The notes under the pieces were generated by a model. It did not search any database and was not told the DNA's origin. It saw only the letters and a program-made list of their open reading frames with translations. A stretch of 64,000 nucleotides of DNA from Pseudomonas sp. HMWF032 (GTDB lineage: Bacteria; Pseudomonadota; Gammaproteobacteria; Pseudomonadales; Pseudomonadaceae), in assembly GCF_003060885.1 (NCBI RefSeq), contig NZ_QAIG01000008.1, positions 35,894 through 99,893 on the forward strand, written 5' to 3'. The position numbers and the translations under genes were made by a program. Each line of letters opens with the position of its first letter. Positions within the stretch are counted from its first letter, which is position 1. Shown here in pieces: positions 25,923 to 33,849 of the stretch.

Positions 25923-26837
25923 ATGCTCAGCCAGTTACGCGACCTCGACCTGCAGTTGCTACGCCTGTTCGTCACCGTGGTGGAGTGCGGCGGTTTCAGT
26001 GCCGCCCAGGGCGAACTGGGGATTGGCCAATCGACCATCAGCACGCAGATGGCCAAACTGGAAACCCGCCTGGGCTTTCGCCTGTGCGAGCGCGGCAAGG
26101 CGGGCTTTCGCCTGACGCCCAAGGGTGAGCAGGTGCTGAGCGCCACACGCCGACTGTTCAGCGCCATCGACACCTTCAAGGACGAGGCCCAGGGCATGGC
26201 CGACAAGCTGCTCGGTGAGCTGCGCATCGGCCTGTCCGAAGGGCTGGCCGCGCAGGTGCTGGAACAGGTGGCCGAGGCCATCCAGCGCTTTCGCGCACGC
26301 AACCAGGCGGTGCAGATCGAACTGCTGACTGCCATGCCCGCCGAACTGGAGCGCCGCCTGTTGCAGAACCAGCTGCACCTGGCCATCGGCTACTTCTCCG
26401 GCAACCAGAATGCACTGGACTATCACCCACTGTTTCACGAACGTCAGGTGCTCTACTGCGCCGCTGAGCATCCGCTGTTCAGCCGCCGACAGATCAGCCG
26501 GGCCGACCTGCAGCAGGCGGACAGCGTGCGCCACCCCTACCGCTTTGTGAAGGCGCGCGAGCCGTTGCAGAGCAGTACCAGTTCGGCACAGACCGAACAG
26601 GTCGATGGCGCCCTGGCCTTTATCCTGTCCGGCAGGCACATCGGCTACCTGCCCGTGCACATCGCCGCCCCCTGGCAGGCCGCCGGGCGCCTGCGCGCGA
26701 TCGAAGCCGACAGCCTGGGCTTCGACGTGCAGTTCCACCTGGCCAGCCACCGCGGCCAGTATCCTGGCGATGCGCAGCGGGCGTTTGTCGAAGACCTGCT
26801 ACGGGCGTTCAGCGCCAGCCCATCGGCCAGCCCTTAA
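25923..26837 (+). CDS. LysR-family transcriptional regulator
   Basis: Protein of 304 residues. The winged helix at residues 5-65 has GFSAAQGELGIGQSTISTQMAKLETRLGF, and a substrate-binding domain follows from about 90. It is divergent from the binding protein-speB operon, so it is the likely regulator of polyamine or agmatine use. The ATG at 25923 has AGG 8 bases upstream; the ATG at 25908 adds five residues. The A/T-rich intergenic part (25860-25907) is where its binding site should be. Confidence 0.9.
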   Translation: MLSQLRDLDLQLLRLFVTVVECGGFSAAQGELGIGQSTISTQMAKLETRLGFRLCERGKAGFRLTPKGEQVLSATRRLFSAIDTFKDEAQGMADKLLGELRIGLSEGLAAQVLEQVAEAIQRFRARNQAVQIELLTAMPAELERRLLQNQLHLAIGYFSGNQNALDYHPLFHERQVLYCAAEHPLFSRRQISRADLQQADSVRHPYRFVKAREPLQSSTSSAQTEQVDGALAFILSGRHIGYLPVHIAAPWQAAGRLRAIEADSLGFDVQFHLASHRGQYPGDAQRAFVEDLLRAFSASPSASP

Positions 26838-27037
26838 CGCCGCTGCACAGGCTCATGCACAGGCGCCTGCCGCAACTGCTTACTCAGGCGGTCAATGGCG
26901 GCAATCGTCTGGCTGATGTCGCGGTGGATGCTCGGCACGCCCAGGCACGGCCAGGGCGATGCGTCAGCTGATAGCGGCTCGGCCTCCAGTTGCAGCTGTG
27001 GGTCGAAGAGATCGTGGGTCAGGGGAAGCAGGTGCAT
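26834..27037 (-). CDS. Small hypothetical protein
   Basis: Protein of 67 residues from the ATG at 27037, which has AAGGAG 7 bases upstream. This strong SD is the main reason to call it real. The sequence begins MHLLPLTHDLFDPQLQLEAE and ends with a likely amphipathic helix (SQTIAAIDRLSKQLRQ). No known domain. Its stop overlaps the LysR stop convergently by four bases. Confidence 0.6.
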   Translation of the reverse strand: MHLLPLTHDLFDPQLQLEAEPLSADASPWPCLGVPSIHRDISQTIAAIDRLSKQLRQAPVHEPVQRR

Positions 27038-27214
27038 GACAGGCTCCTTGCCGGACAACCCGGCGTGACGGTTAAGGTCAGGAGGCAGTAAACAAGTGGC
27101 CAATCGGCCTAGCGGCAAGTCTTGTTGCTATGGCCCAAGCATCGGCGCCCGAAGTGACAGGTTGATGACCGCGCGGAGCCTGCCTGTTCAGACTCCGCCG
27201 CGAAGCCAGCGGCG

Positions 27215-29152
27215 TCAACCCACCTGCGCGCCATTGGTCGCATGCAGCAGCGGCGGGATCGGACAGTCCAGCAGGTCAGCCACCGCGCGCAGCAACTCGG
27301 CCTCGGCCACCTCGATACGCCCATCATGCTCAATGCAGCGCGCCATGGCCTTGAGCAGCCGTGGTTTCTGCAAGGGCTGCAGCTGGTTAAGCCGTTTGAG
27401 GGCGGCCTCCAAGGCTTTCAGATCGCACTGCGCTGCCGGTAGCAGGTTAAGCGCGTTATACGGCAGTTCGCCCGCCGCCTTTGCCAACGCTGCTTGCGCC
27501 TGGTCCGGCGGCACATTGCCGGCATGGGCCAGAAACGACAGCAACACCTGAGCGTCATCCAGCACTTCCAGCAGGTGAAAATGCCCACTGAGCCGCCGAC
27601 TGGGGGCCAGGTTGCGCTCGACGATGCGCAGCAAGGTCCATTCCAGCAGCTCAACCTGGCCATCGGCACGGATCAGCCGTGCCATCACCGCACACAACGC
27701 GGCCGCCTGCTCGGCGCCCAGCTGCTTGAGCGCCGGCATGGCCAGGTCCAGCAGGGTCAACCGTTGGTTGCCTGGCAACTGGCGCAGCGGTTGTTCCAGC
27801 GCCTGCACATGTTCCATCAACTCGGCGCTGAGCAGTGGCTTGAGCATCTGCAGTTGCTGGTCACGCAAGGGCGTCACAGGCGCCAGCAACAAGCCATAGA
27901 CCAAGGCCTGTGCGCCGCTGCCATGGTGCGCGGCCTGACGCAGCGCCGGGTGCAGCTCATCCAGCACTTTATGCGCCTGCTGCAGGTGGGCCGCACGTGG
28001 CTCCCCAATGCTGGCGATGGCCGCCGTGGCCGAAGCGGCGCTAAAGCCGGTCAAGGCCTGATCCCAGCCCTGGGCCACAGCACGTTGGTCTGCCGTGGCA
28101 TCGGCAGGCAGCAGACTGAGGATCGAGACATCCGGGTAGCGCCCATCCCACTCCGGCGTGACGCGACGAATCCGCTCATCCAATGGCGGATGGGTCGCCA
28201 GCATGCCCTCCAGCGCCCGGCTGATACCGGCGGCGAAGTACATATGACTGAACTCGGCCGCATGTCCGGCGCGCAATTGCGAGCCATACTGGTTGCCGCC
28301 GATCTTCTGCAGCGCCCCGGCAATGCTCTGTGGATTGCGGGTGAACTGCACCGCCGAGGCATCGGCGAGAAACTCGCGCTGCCGGCTCACGGCAGCCTTG
28401 ATCAGGCTGCCGAAGAACGTCCCGGCATAACCGAGCAGCCACAAGGTAGCGCCCACCGCGATGATCGCCGCCGCCGAATTGTCACGACTGGAGCGCGAAC
28501 TGCTGCGGGAGCTGCTACGCAGCAGAAACCCACCGATCAGCCCCAGCAACAGAATGCCGTGCAGCACCGCCACCAGGCGTGTGTTGAGGCGCATATCGCC
28601 GTGGAAGATATGGCTGAACTCATGGGCAATCACCCCCTGCAGCTCTTCACGCGAGAGCAGGCTAACCGCCCCACGGGTAATTCCGATCACCGCATCCTGC
28701 GGCGTGAGGCCAGCGGCAAAGGCGTTAATGCCCGCATCATCCAGCACATACACCGGAGGCACTGGCGTGCCCGAGGCCAGGGCCATCTCCTCCACCACAT
28801 TGAGCAGGCGCTGTTCTTCCAGGCTCTGTGGCGCGAGGTTGATCAACCGCCCACCCAGCCTTTCGGCCACTGCCTTGCCGCCGCGACTGAGCTGCAACCC
28901 CTTGTAGACACTGCCCAGCAGCACCACGCCGATTACGACCAGCGCGACCATCGCCACCTGCGGCCAACTGGGCAGTAACGTGCGCGGTCCATCCAGCAAG
29001 CCGAGAGACTGCGGGTCAGGACCGAATACCTGCCAGACCACGCCCAACGCCAGGCTGGTCAAACTGATCAAGCTGAGTACCGCCAGCACCATCAGGATCA
29101 GCAGGCGGCCGCTGTTACGCCGGGCGCGATCCTGTTGCTCGAAGAAATTCAT
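27215..29152 (-). CDS. M48-family zinc metallopeptidase, membrane-bound
   Basis: Protein of 645 residues, longer than HtpX. There are two membrane helices near the N-terminus (18-45 and 65-88) and a hydrophobic pair near 200-250. The zinc site is HEFSH (H177-H181, in VIAHEFSHIFHGD), with the third ligand region at REFLADASAVQFTRNP. The C-terminal 300 residues are an Ala- and Leu-rich helical domain without a known name. It lies 12 bases after lemA; LemA-M48 pairs are common, and a membrane protein quality-control role is inferred. Confidence 0.9.
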   Translation of the reverse strand: MNFFEQQDRARRNSGRLLILMVLAVLSLISLTSLALGVVWQVFGPDPQSLGLLDGPRTLLPSWPQVAMVALVVIGVVLLGSVYKGLQLSRGGKAVAERLGGRLINLAPQSLEEQRLLNVVEEMALASGTPVPPVYVLDDAGINAFAAGLTPQDAVIGITRGAVSLLSREELQGVIAHEFSHIFHGDMRLNTRLVAVLHGILLLGLIGGFLLRSSSRSSSRSSRDNSAAAIIAVGATLWLLGYAGTFFGSLIKAAVSRQREFLADASAVQFTRNPQSIAGALQKIGGNQYGSQLRAGHAAEFSHMYFAAGISRALEGMLATHPPLDERIRRVTPEWDGRYPDVSILSLLPADATADQRAVAQGWDQALTGFSAASATAAIASIGEPRAAHLQQAHKVLDELHPALRQAAHHGSGAQALVYGLLLAPVTPLRDQQLQMLKPLLSAELMEHVQALEQPLRQLPGNQRLTLLDLAMPALKQLGAEQAAALCAVMARLIRADGQVELLEWTLLRIVERNLAPSRRLSGHFHLLEVLDDAQVLLSFLAHAGNVPPDQAQAALAKAAGELPYNALNLLPAAQCDLKALEAALKRLNQLQPLQKPRLLKAMARCIEHDGRIEVAEAELLRAVADLLDCPIPPLLHATNGAQVG

Positions 29153-29164
29153 CCCTGAGAGTCC

Positions 29165-29761
29165 TTAGAACGATACCTTCGGCGCTTCCTGAATCGCGGC
29201 GCTGTCGGCGAACTCCAGCAGGCTGGCGTCCTGGGCGTGGCCAAAGCTGGCAGCCAGCAATACCGGTGGAAACGCCTGCTTGTAGGTGTTGTAGGCCATA
29301 ACTGCATCGTTGAACGCCTGGCGGGCAAAGGCCACCTTGTTCTCGGTGCTGCTCAGCTCTTCACTGAGCTGCTGCATATTGGTCGACGCCTTGAGGTCCG
29401 GGTAAGCCTCCAGGGTCACGTTCAGGCGACCCAGGGCACTGTTCAGCAGCCCTTCCGCGCCGCCCAGCTGCGCCATGCTTTGCGCGTTGCCCGGCTGCGC
29501 AGAAGCAGCCTTGAGCCCGGTCACGGCATTGTTGCGCGCGGCAATCACCGCCTCCAGCGTCTCGCGCTCATGCGCCATGTAGCCCTTAGCGGTTTCCACC
29601 AGGTTGGGGATCAGGTCATAACGGCGTTTGAGCTGCACCTCGATCTGCGCAAAGGCGTTTTGAAAACGATTACGCAGGGTCACCAACTGGTTGTAGATGC
29701 CAATCACGTAAAAGATCAGCGCCGCGACAACAGCCAGGAAAATCAGCGTGGAAATGGACAT
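29165..29761 (-). CDS. lemA: LemA family protein
   Basis: Protein of 198 residues. A single N-terminal membrane helix (residues 4-24) is followed by the LemA core: YNQLVTLRNRFQNAFAQIEVQLKRRYDLIPNLVETAKGY near the start and YPDLKAS later. The core is a long helical bundle facing outward. AAGGA precedes the ATG. It is the first gene of a lemA-M48 protease operon. Molecular function of the family is not settled. Confidence 0.92.
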   Translation of the reverse strand: MSISTLIFLAVVAALIFYVIGIYNQLVTLRNRFQNAFAQIEVQLKRRYDLIPNLVETAKGYMAHERETLEAVIAARNNAVTGLKAASAQPGNAQSMAQLGGAEGLLNSALGRLNVTLEAYPDLKASTNMQQLSEELSSTENKVAFARQAFNDAVMAYNTYKQAFPPVLLAASFGHAQDASLLEFADSAAIQEAPKVSF

Positions 29762-29922
29762 GGGGAAATCCTTATCAGCATGCGAGAAAAAGCAGATGGT
29801 AGCGGAAAAGTGTCGCAGCGAATGCTCAACGGCACAAAACTACACCCCCTGAACCTAGGCGTGGCCAACCTGGTGCTTGGCTTATGCGGTGGTATCCAGA
29901 TGCCGCATGGTGGATAAATCCC

Positions 29923-29953
29923 TTGGCAAAATAGACCGACCGGTCTATATATT
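29923..29953 (+). promoter_or_regulatory. Promoter with overlapping TetR operator
   Basis: ATAGACCG (29931-29938) and CGGTCTAT (29941-29948) form a perfect inverted repeat with a 2-base spacer. It lies between TTGGCA (29923-29928) and a TATATA -10 (29946-29951), 10 bases before the tetR start. Binding there would block the polymerase, which indicates autorepression. Confidence 0.8.
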
Positions 29954-29958
29954 CACCT

Positions 29959-30549
29959 ATGAAAAAGATCTCGACCCGCGACAAACTGATCCACGCCATG
30001 GCCGACGCCCTGCAGCGCAAAGGCCTGCACGGTGTTGGCCTGAATGAACTGCTGGAGGTAGCCGGCGCGCCCAAGGGCAGCCTTTATCACCACTTCCCCG
30101 GCGGCAAGAGTGAGCTGGCGGTGGCGGCTATTGACCATATCAGCCGGCATATCGACAGCCTGTTCAGCCAGCTCTTTACCCAGCAGCCAGACCCGCTCAA
30201 GGCGCTGCATAACTGGCTGCAGGGTGCACTGCAGCAGCTGGAAAACAGCCAGTTCGAGCGTGGTTGCCCGCTGGCCACCATCGCCCTGGAAAGCGGCCCG
30301 GAAGATGTGGAGATTCGCGCCGCACTGCAGCGCAGTTTTACCGCCGTGCGCCAGGCGTTGAGTGTGCAGCTGCATGCCTACGGCTATCCCCGCGAGCAGG
30401 CGGATAACCTCGCTGCACTGTTTGTCGCGCTGTATGAAGGCGGGCTGCTGCAAGCCCGCGTTGCTGGCAGCAGCGAGCCGCTCAAGCGTGCCGCGACTGC
30501 CCTGTTCAACCTGACCCGCGAACAGTTTCCGGGAGGAGCCTACCCATGA
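29959..30549 (+). CDS. TetR/AcrR-family regulator (LmrA/YxaF type)
   Basis: Protein of 196 residues. The N-terminal helix-turn-helix reads GLNELLEVAGAPKGSLYHHFPGGKSEL. The C-terminal part with FERGCPLATIALE is typical of the LmrA/YxaF/AcuR subgroup. The operator just upstream fits that subgroup's TAGACCG-type sites. The stop overlaps the start of the hydrolase gene (ATGA), so it controls its own operon with the hydrolase and thioesterase. Confidence 0.92.
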   Translation: MKKISTRDKLIHAMADALQRKGLHGVGLNELLEVAGAPKGSLYHHFPGGKSELAVAAIDHISRHIDSLFSQLFTQQPDPLKALHNWLQGALQQLENSQFERGCPLATIALESGPEDVEIRAALQRSFTAVRQALSVQLHAYGYPREQADNLAALFVALYEGGLLQARVAGSSEPLKRAATALFNLTREQFPGGAYP

Positions 30550-31430
30550 GCCTCAATACCCCTGCCATCCTTAGTGAAACCGTGCAGTTGCCGGCACTCG
30601 ACGGTTATCCGCTCACCGCTACCCTGTATCACGCCCCAGAGCCGGTCGCGCAGCTGGTGATTGCCGGTGCCACTGGCGTGCCGCAGGGCTTCTATCGACG
30701 ATTTGCCGAGTACGCGGCGCAGCGCGGCTACAGCACCCTGACCCTCGACTATCGCGGCATCGGCCAGTCGAAGCCGGCCAGCCTGCGTGGCTTCAAGATG
30801 GACTACCTGGATTGGGCCCACCTTGACCTGGCCGCTGCCGTCGATCAGCACCGTCATCCGCAGCGGCCGCTGTATATGGTGGGCCACTCCTTTGGCGGGC
30901 ATGCCTTCGGCCTGTTGCCGAACCACGATCAGGTTCAGGGCTTCTACACCTTCGGCACAGGTGCCGGCTGGCACGGCTGGATGCCCAAGACCGAGCAGCT
31001 GCGTGTGCTGACCATGTGGCGACTGATCGGCCCACTGATGACCCGTTACAAAGGTTACCTGGCCTGGAGCAGGCTGGGCATGGGCGAGGACTTGCCGCTC
31101 GGGGTTTACACCCAGTGGAAACGCTGGTGCAGCTACCCGCGCTACTTCTTCGAAGATCCTCAGATGCCAGGCCTCGCCGAGCGTTTCGCTCAGGTCAGCA
31201 CGCCGATCATTGCCGCCAATGCGCTGGACGACCTGTGGGCCCCGCCCGCCTCGCGCGATGCCTTTATGGCAGCTTACAGTTCCGCGCCCTATCAAGCGCG
31301 CACCATCGACTCAACCGCCAGCATTGGCGCCATCGGCCATATGGGCTACTTTCGCCCAGCCGCACAGACGTTGTGGGATGACACGCTGAACTGGTTTGCT
31401 GACCTGCAGGCGCAGCGCCAGGCTGCCTGA
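30546..31430 (+). CDS. Alpha/beta hydrolase
   Basis: Protein of 294 residues of the alpha/beta-hydrolase fold. The nucleophile elbow is GHSFGG (Ser near residue 118), the oxyanion region GATGVPQGFY is near residue 40, and late acid and His blocks include ALDDLWAPP and IGHMGYF. The substrate is unknown. It is translationally coupled to the TetR gene and followed 27 bases later by a thioesterase, which suggests turnover of a lipophilic or CoA-linked compound sensed by the repressor. Confidence 0.88.
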   Translation: MSLNTPAILSETVQLPALDGYPLTATLYHAPEPVAQLVIAGATGVPQGFYRRFAEYAAQRGYSTLTLDYRGIGQSKPASLRGFKMDYLDWAHLDLAAAVDQHRHPQRPLYMVGHSFGGHAFGLLPNHDQVQGFYTFGTGAGWHGWMPKTEQLRVLTMWRLIGPLMTRYKGYLAWSRLGMGEDLPLGVYTQWKRWCSYPRYFFEDPQMPGLAERFAQVSTPIIAANALDDLWAPPASRDAFMAAYSSAPYQARTIDSTASIGAIGHMGYFRPAAQTLWDDTLNWFADLQAQRQAA

Positions 31431-31457
31431 ACAGCCCCAGCCAGAGAGGTGTCGCGG

Positions 31458-31865
31458 ATGAGCATGATCCCCGCAGGCTTTACTCCGCTGTTTCGCAGCA
31501 GCCCCTTTCTGGATCTGCTCGGGCCGATCTACAACCAGCGCAGCGATACAGGCCTGGTGATCGGCCTGCGCGCTGAGGCCAAACACTGCAATGCCCGCGG
31601 CTTGGTACACGGCGGCGTACTCAGCAGCCTGGCGGATGTTGCCCTGGGCTATAACAGCGCCTTCGCCGAAGAGCCGCCAACCCCGCTGGTCACCAGCAGC
31701 CTGACCATCGACTACGTCGGTACCGCCAAACTCGGCGACTGGATAACCATCGAAACCGATGTGCAAAAGGTCGGAAAGAGCCTGGCGTTTGCCAATTGCT
31801 ACTTTGTCGTCGAATCGGTGCGAATTGCTCGGGCGAGCGCGGTATTCAGCGTGCTCTCGCGTTGA
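31458..31865 (+). CDS. PaaI-type thioesterase (hotdog fold)
   Basis: Protein of 135 residues. The hotdog helix HCNARGLVHGGVLSSLADVALGY carries the HGG motif of PaaI/YigI thioesterases, and TSSLTIDYVGTAKLGDWI is the following sheet. It would hydrolyse an acyl-CoA. The ATG at 31458 has AGAGAGG 9 bases upstream; a GTG at 31449 is in frame. It is the third gene of the tetR operon. Confidence 0.9.
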   Translation: MSMIPAGFTPLFRSSPFLDLLGPIYNQRSDTGLVIGLRAEAKHCNARGLVHGGVLSSLADVALGYNSAFAEEPPTPLVTSSLTIDYVGTAKLGDWITIETDVQKVGKSLAFANCYFVVESVRIARASAVFSVLSR

Positions 31866-31952
31866 AAGCGCACACAGGATAGACAGTGCACGCTGATGGC
31901 GGCCAGAAAGGGCCTGAAGGATAAACGTAAAAATACATGGGGCAGAAAAAAG

Positions 31953-31976
31953 AAAACCCCGCATTGCGGGGCCTTT
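31953..31976. terminator. Terminator after the thioesterase operon
   Basis: CCCCGC (31957-31962) pairs with GCGGGG (31966-31971) around ATT. The + strand continues CCTTT; the minus strand has a better T-run (TTTTCTTTTTT). It acts on the operon end and would also block antisense reading. Confidence 0.65.
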
Positions 31977-32266
31977 GCAGACTGTTTGCTGACATCCTTG
32001 ATCTGCTTGCCTTCCTGGCAGCTGTCCCACGTTTCCCTGTTGCTAAAGTGCGCTTCCTGCGCGACGTCCATGTGGGGCAGATTAGCCATCACCCGGCAGC
32101 GGGCATAGTGGCAATCGCCAGCACGCCGTGTAAGCCATGGCTTACACACGCAAACACGGACAACCAAGCAACTGCTCGGCTTTATTTTGTGACGCAGGTC
32201 TTGTTAGACTCGATCCTGTCTTACAAAAACAACAGACCCCGTCAACGGTGGTCACTGGGGCCATCC
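31977..32266. other. Gap upstream of the endonuclease gene
   Basis: The gap between the thioesterase and endonuclease genes holds the terminator, a perfect 20-bp palindrome (32128-32147) and a region with AT-rich words (TTGTTA near 32200, TTACAAAAAC near 32220) that may be the promoter. An open frame crosses it from 31937 but has no coding character. Confidence 0.5.
32128..32147. promoter_or_regulatory. Perfect 20-bp palindrome
   Basis: GTGTAAGCCATGGCTTACAC reads the same on both strands, 120 bases before the endonuclease start. It has the size and symmetry of an operator for a dimeric repressor. The regulator is unknown. Confidence 0.6.
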
Positions 32267-32923
32267 ATGCGCTCATTGCTTCTTGCCATCGGCTGCCTGA
32301 CAGCCAGCATCAGCCCACTTGCATTCGCCAATGGGCAAAATCAGCTTTCCGATCCCAAAGCCGCCGTGCAACTGTTCTGGAGCCAAGTCTATGGCCAGGG
32401 CGGGACGTCGCTGTATTGCGGCAAGGCGTTCAGTGAAGAGAACGGTCAGTTCAAGGCCAGTCCGATCTACAGCAGCAAACAGCTGAAAAGCGCGCTGCGC
32501 TGCGTGACCGATCGCCAGTGCGGAATCATGAACCCGCGTTATGTCTACATGGCATCGGACCTGCACAACCTCTACCCCGCCATGACCCGCGTCGAACTGG
32601 TGCGGCGCAATGCACAGTTCGGTGATCTGGACGACAGCGTACCGAGCAAGTTCGCCGACATCGGCTGTGACCTGAAAACCAGTTTCCAGCTCATAGAGCC
32701 ACGCGATGAAGCCAAGGGCAATATCGCCCGGGCGATCTTCTACATGCACGTCGAATACGACTTGCCCATCGTCGGCCAAGTGCAGATGTACAAGAAGTGG
32801 CACCAGATGGACCCACCGGATACCGAAGAAAAAGCGCGCAACGACAAGATTGCCGACCTACAGGGCACGCGCAACCGCTTTATCGATAATCCCGAACTGG
32901 TCGAGCAGCAGATCAAAAACTGA
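32267..32923 (+). CDS. Endonuclease I family protein, periplasmic
   Basis: Protein of 218 residues from the ATG at 32267, which gives a signal peptide (MRSLLLAIGCLTASISPLAFA). The EndoI family block YVYMASDLHNLYPAMTRVELVRRN holds the catalytic His and Asn; C-x-GKAF and DCL-like Cys positions are also present. Family members (E. coli EndA, Vibrio Dns) degrade DNA in the periplasm or outside the cell. The frame is open much further upstream, but that part has no signal peptide and crosses a terminator. It is convergent with hutC. Confidence 0.88.
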   Translation: MRSLLLAIGCLTASISPLAFANGQNQLSDPKAAVQLFWSQVYGQGGTSLYCGKAFSEENGQFKASPIYSSKQLKSALRCVTDRQCGIMNPRYVYMASDLHNLYPAMTRVELVRRNAQFGDLDDSVPSKFADIGCDLKTSFQLIEPRDEAKGNIARAIFYMHVEYDLPIVGQVQMYKKWHQMDPPDTEEKARNDKIADLQGTRNRFIDNPELVEQQIKN

Positions 32924-32929
32924 TCAGCA

Positions 32930-33643
32930 CTAGCGGTGCAGCGTGTGCAGGGAGCGCAATTTATAGCGGTCACCCGGATGAATCAGCCGGGCGTAGCTGA
33001 TCAAGTGATCGCCCGACCAGGTCCGGCGGGTCACGCTCAGGCACGGCGTGGCCACGTCGATATCCAGCCAGCGCGCCACAGCCTGATCCACCCGCACCGC
33101 CTCAACCACATGTTCGACATCGGAAATCGGGCAGCTGTTGACCAACACCTCGTTGGGCGTCTGCTTGGCAAAATCGCTTTGCAGATAATGCGGAACCCAA
33201 CGCGGGTTAACGAAGCGGTCTTCCAGCTGAATCGGCACACCGTCTTCGCGGTGCACCAGCATGCTGTGAAACACCTCAGCGCCCACACGTAACCCCAGGC
33301 GCAGCGCCACTTCATCATCCGCCGCCAACGCTTCACAACGAATGATGTCATTGCTGTAGGCATGCCCACGGCCGCGCACTTCATTGGCAATGTTCAGCAC
33401 TTCTTGCAGTGAGGATTCGGCCTTACGGTCGGTGACAAAGGTACCCAAGCCCGCTTGGCGCAGCAGATAGCCTTTTTGCACCAGATCGCGAATGGCTTTA
33501 TTGGCGGTCATGCGGCTCACCCCAAAATCCCGCGCCAGTTGCTCTTCCGGCGGAATCTGATGATGAACCGGATAAGCGCCGCTATGGATGCGCTCCAGCA
33601 GGAACGCTTCGATGGCTTTATAACGCGGGGTGGTACTGCTCAC
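32930..33643 (-). CDS. hutC: Histidine utilization repressor HutC (GntR family)
   Basis: Protein of 237 residues. The N-terminal winged helix, QIPPEEQLARDFGVSRMTANKAIRDLVQKG, is of the GntR type. A UTRA effector-binding domain follows and would sense urocanate. The start is the GTG at 33643 with AAGGAG 6 bases upstream. It lies downstream of hutH on the same strand, separated by about 200 bases with a repeat. Its target is probably the palindrome in front of hutI. Confidence 0.94.
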   Translation of the reverse strand: MSSTTPRYKAIEAFLLERIHSGAYPVHHQIPPEEQLARDFGVSRMTANKAIRDLVQKGYLLRQAGLGTFVTDRKAESSLQEVLNIANEVRGRGHAYSNDIIRCEALAADDEVALRLGLRVGAEVFHSMLVHREDGVPIQLEDRFVNPRWVPHYLQSDFAKQTPNEVLVNSCPISDVEHVVEAVRVDQAVARWLDIDVATPCLSVTRRTWSGDHLISYARLIHPGDRYKLRSLHTLHR

Positions 33644-33741
33644 AGCGGCTCCTTGGGGATGCTACCCGGTGCGCGGATGATAACGCCCGCCACAGACGAC
33701 GGGCAGCCCCGCCTGATGCCTTGGATGGTCAGGAGTCGGAT

Positions 33742-33849
33742 GTAGGTTGGGTTGAGCGCAGCGAAGCCCAACAGGCGGAGGCTCTGGCAACCGCGTAGCC
33801 TGCCAGGCAGCCGTTGGGCTTCGTCGCGTTGCTCCTCAACCCAACCTAC
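33742..33849. repeat. Long inverted repeat (REP-like) covering the hutH stop
   Basis: GTAGGTTGGGTTGAGC... (33742-33772) and its inverse ending ...CAACCCAACCTAC (33813-33849) flank an inner imperfect hairpin. The right arm contains the hutH TAG codon (33846-33848). This GTAGGTTGGG family is a dispersed element in many pseudomonads, to my knowledge. Confidence 0.75.

Noticed and set aside
31937..32266. 110-residue N-terminal extension of the endonuclease
   Set aside because: It crosses a terminator and a palindrome, and the ATG at 32267 gives a clean signal peptide.
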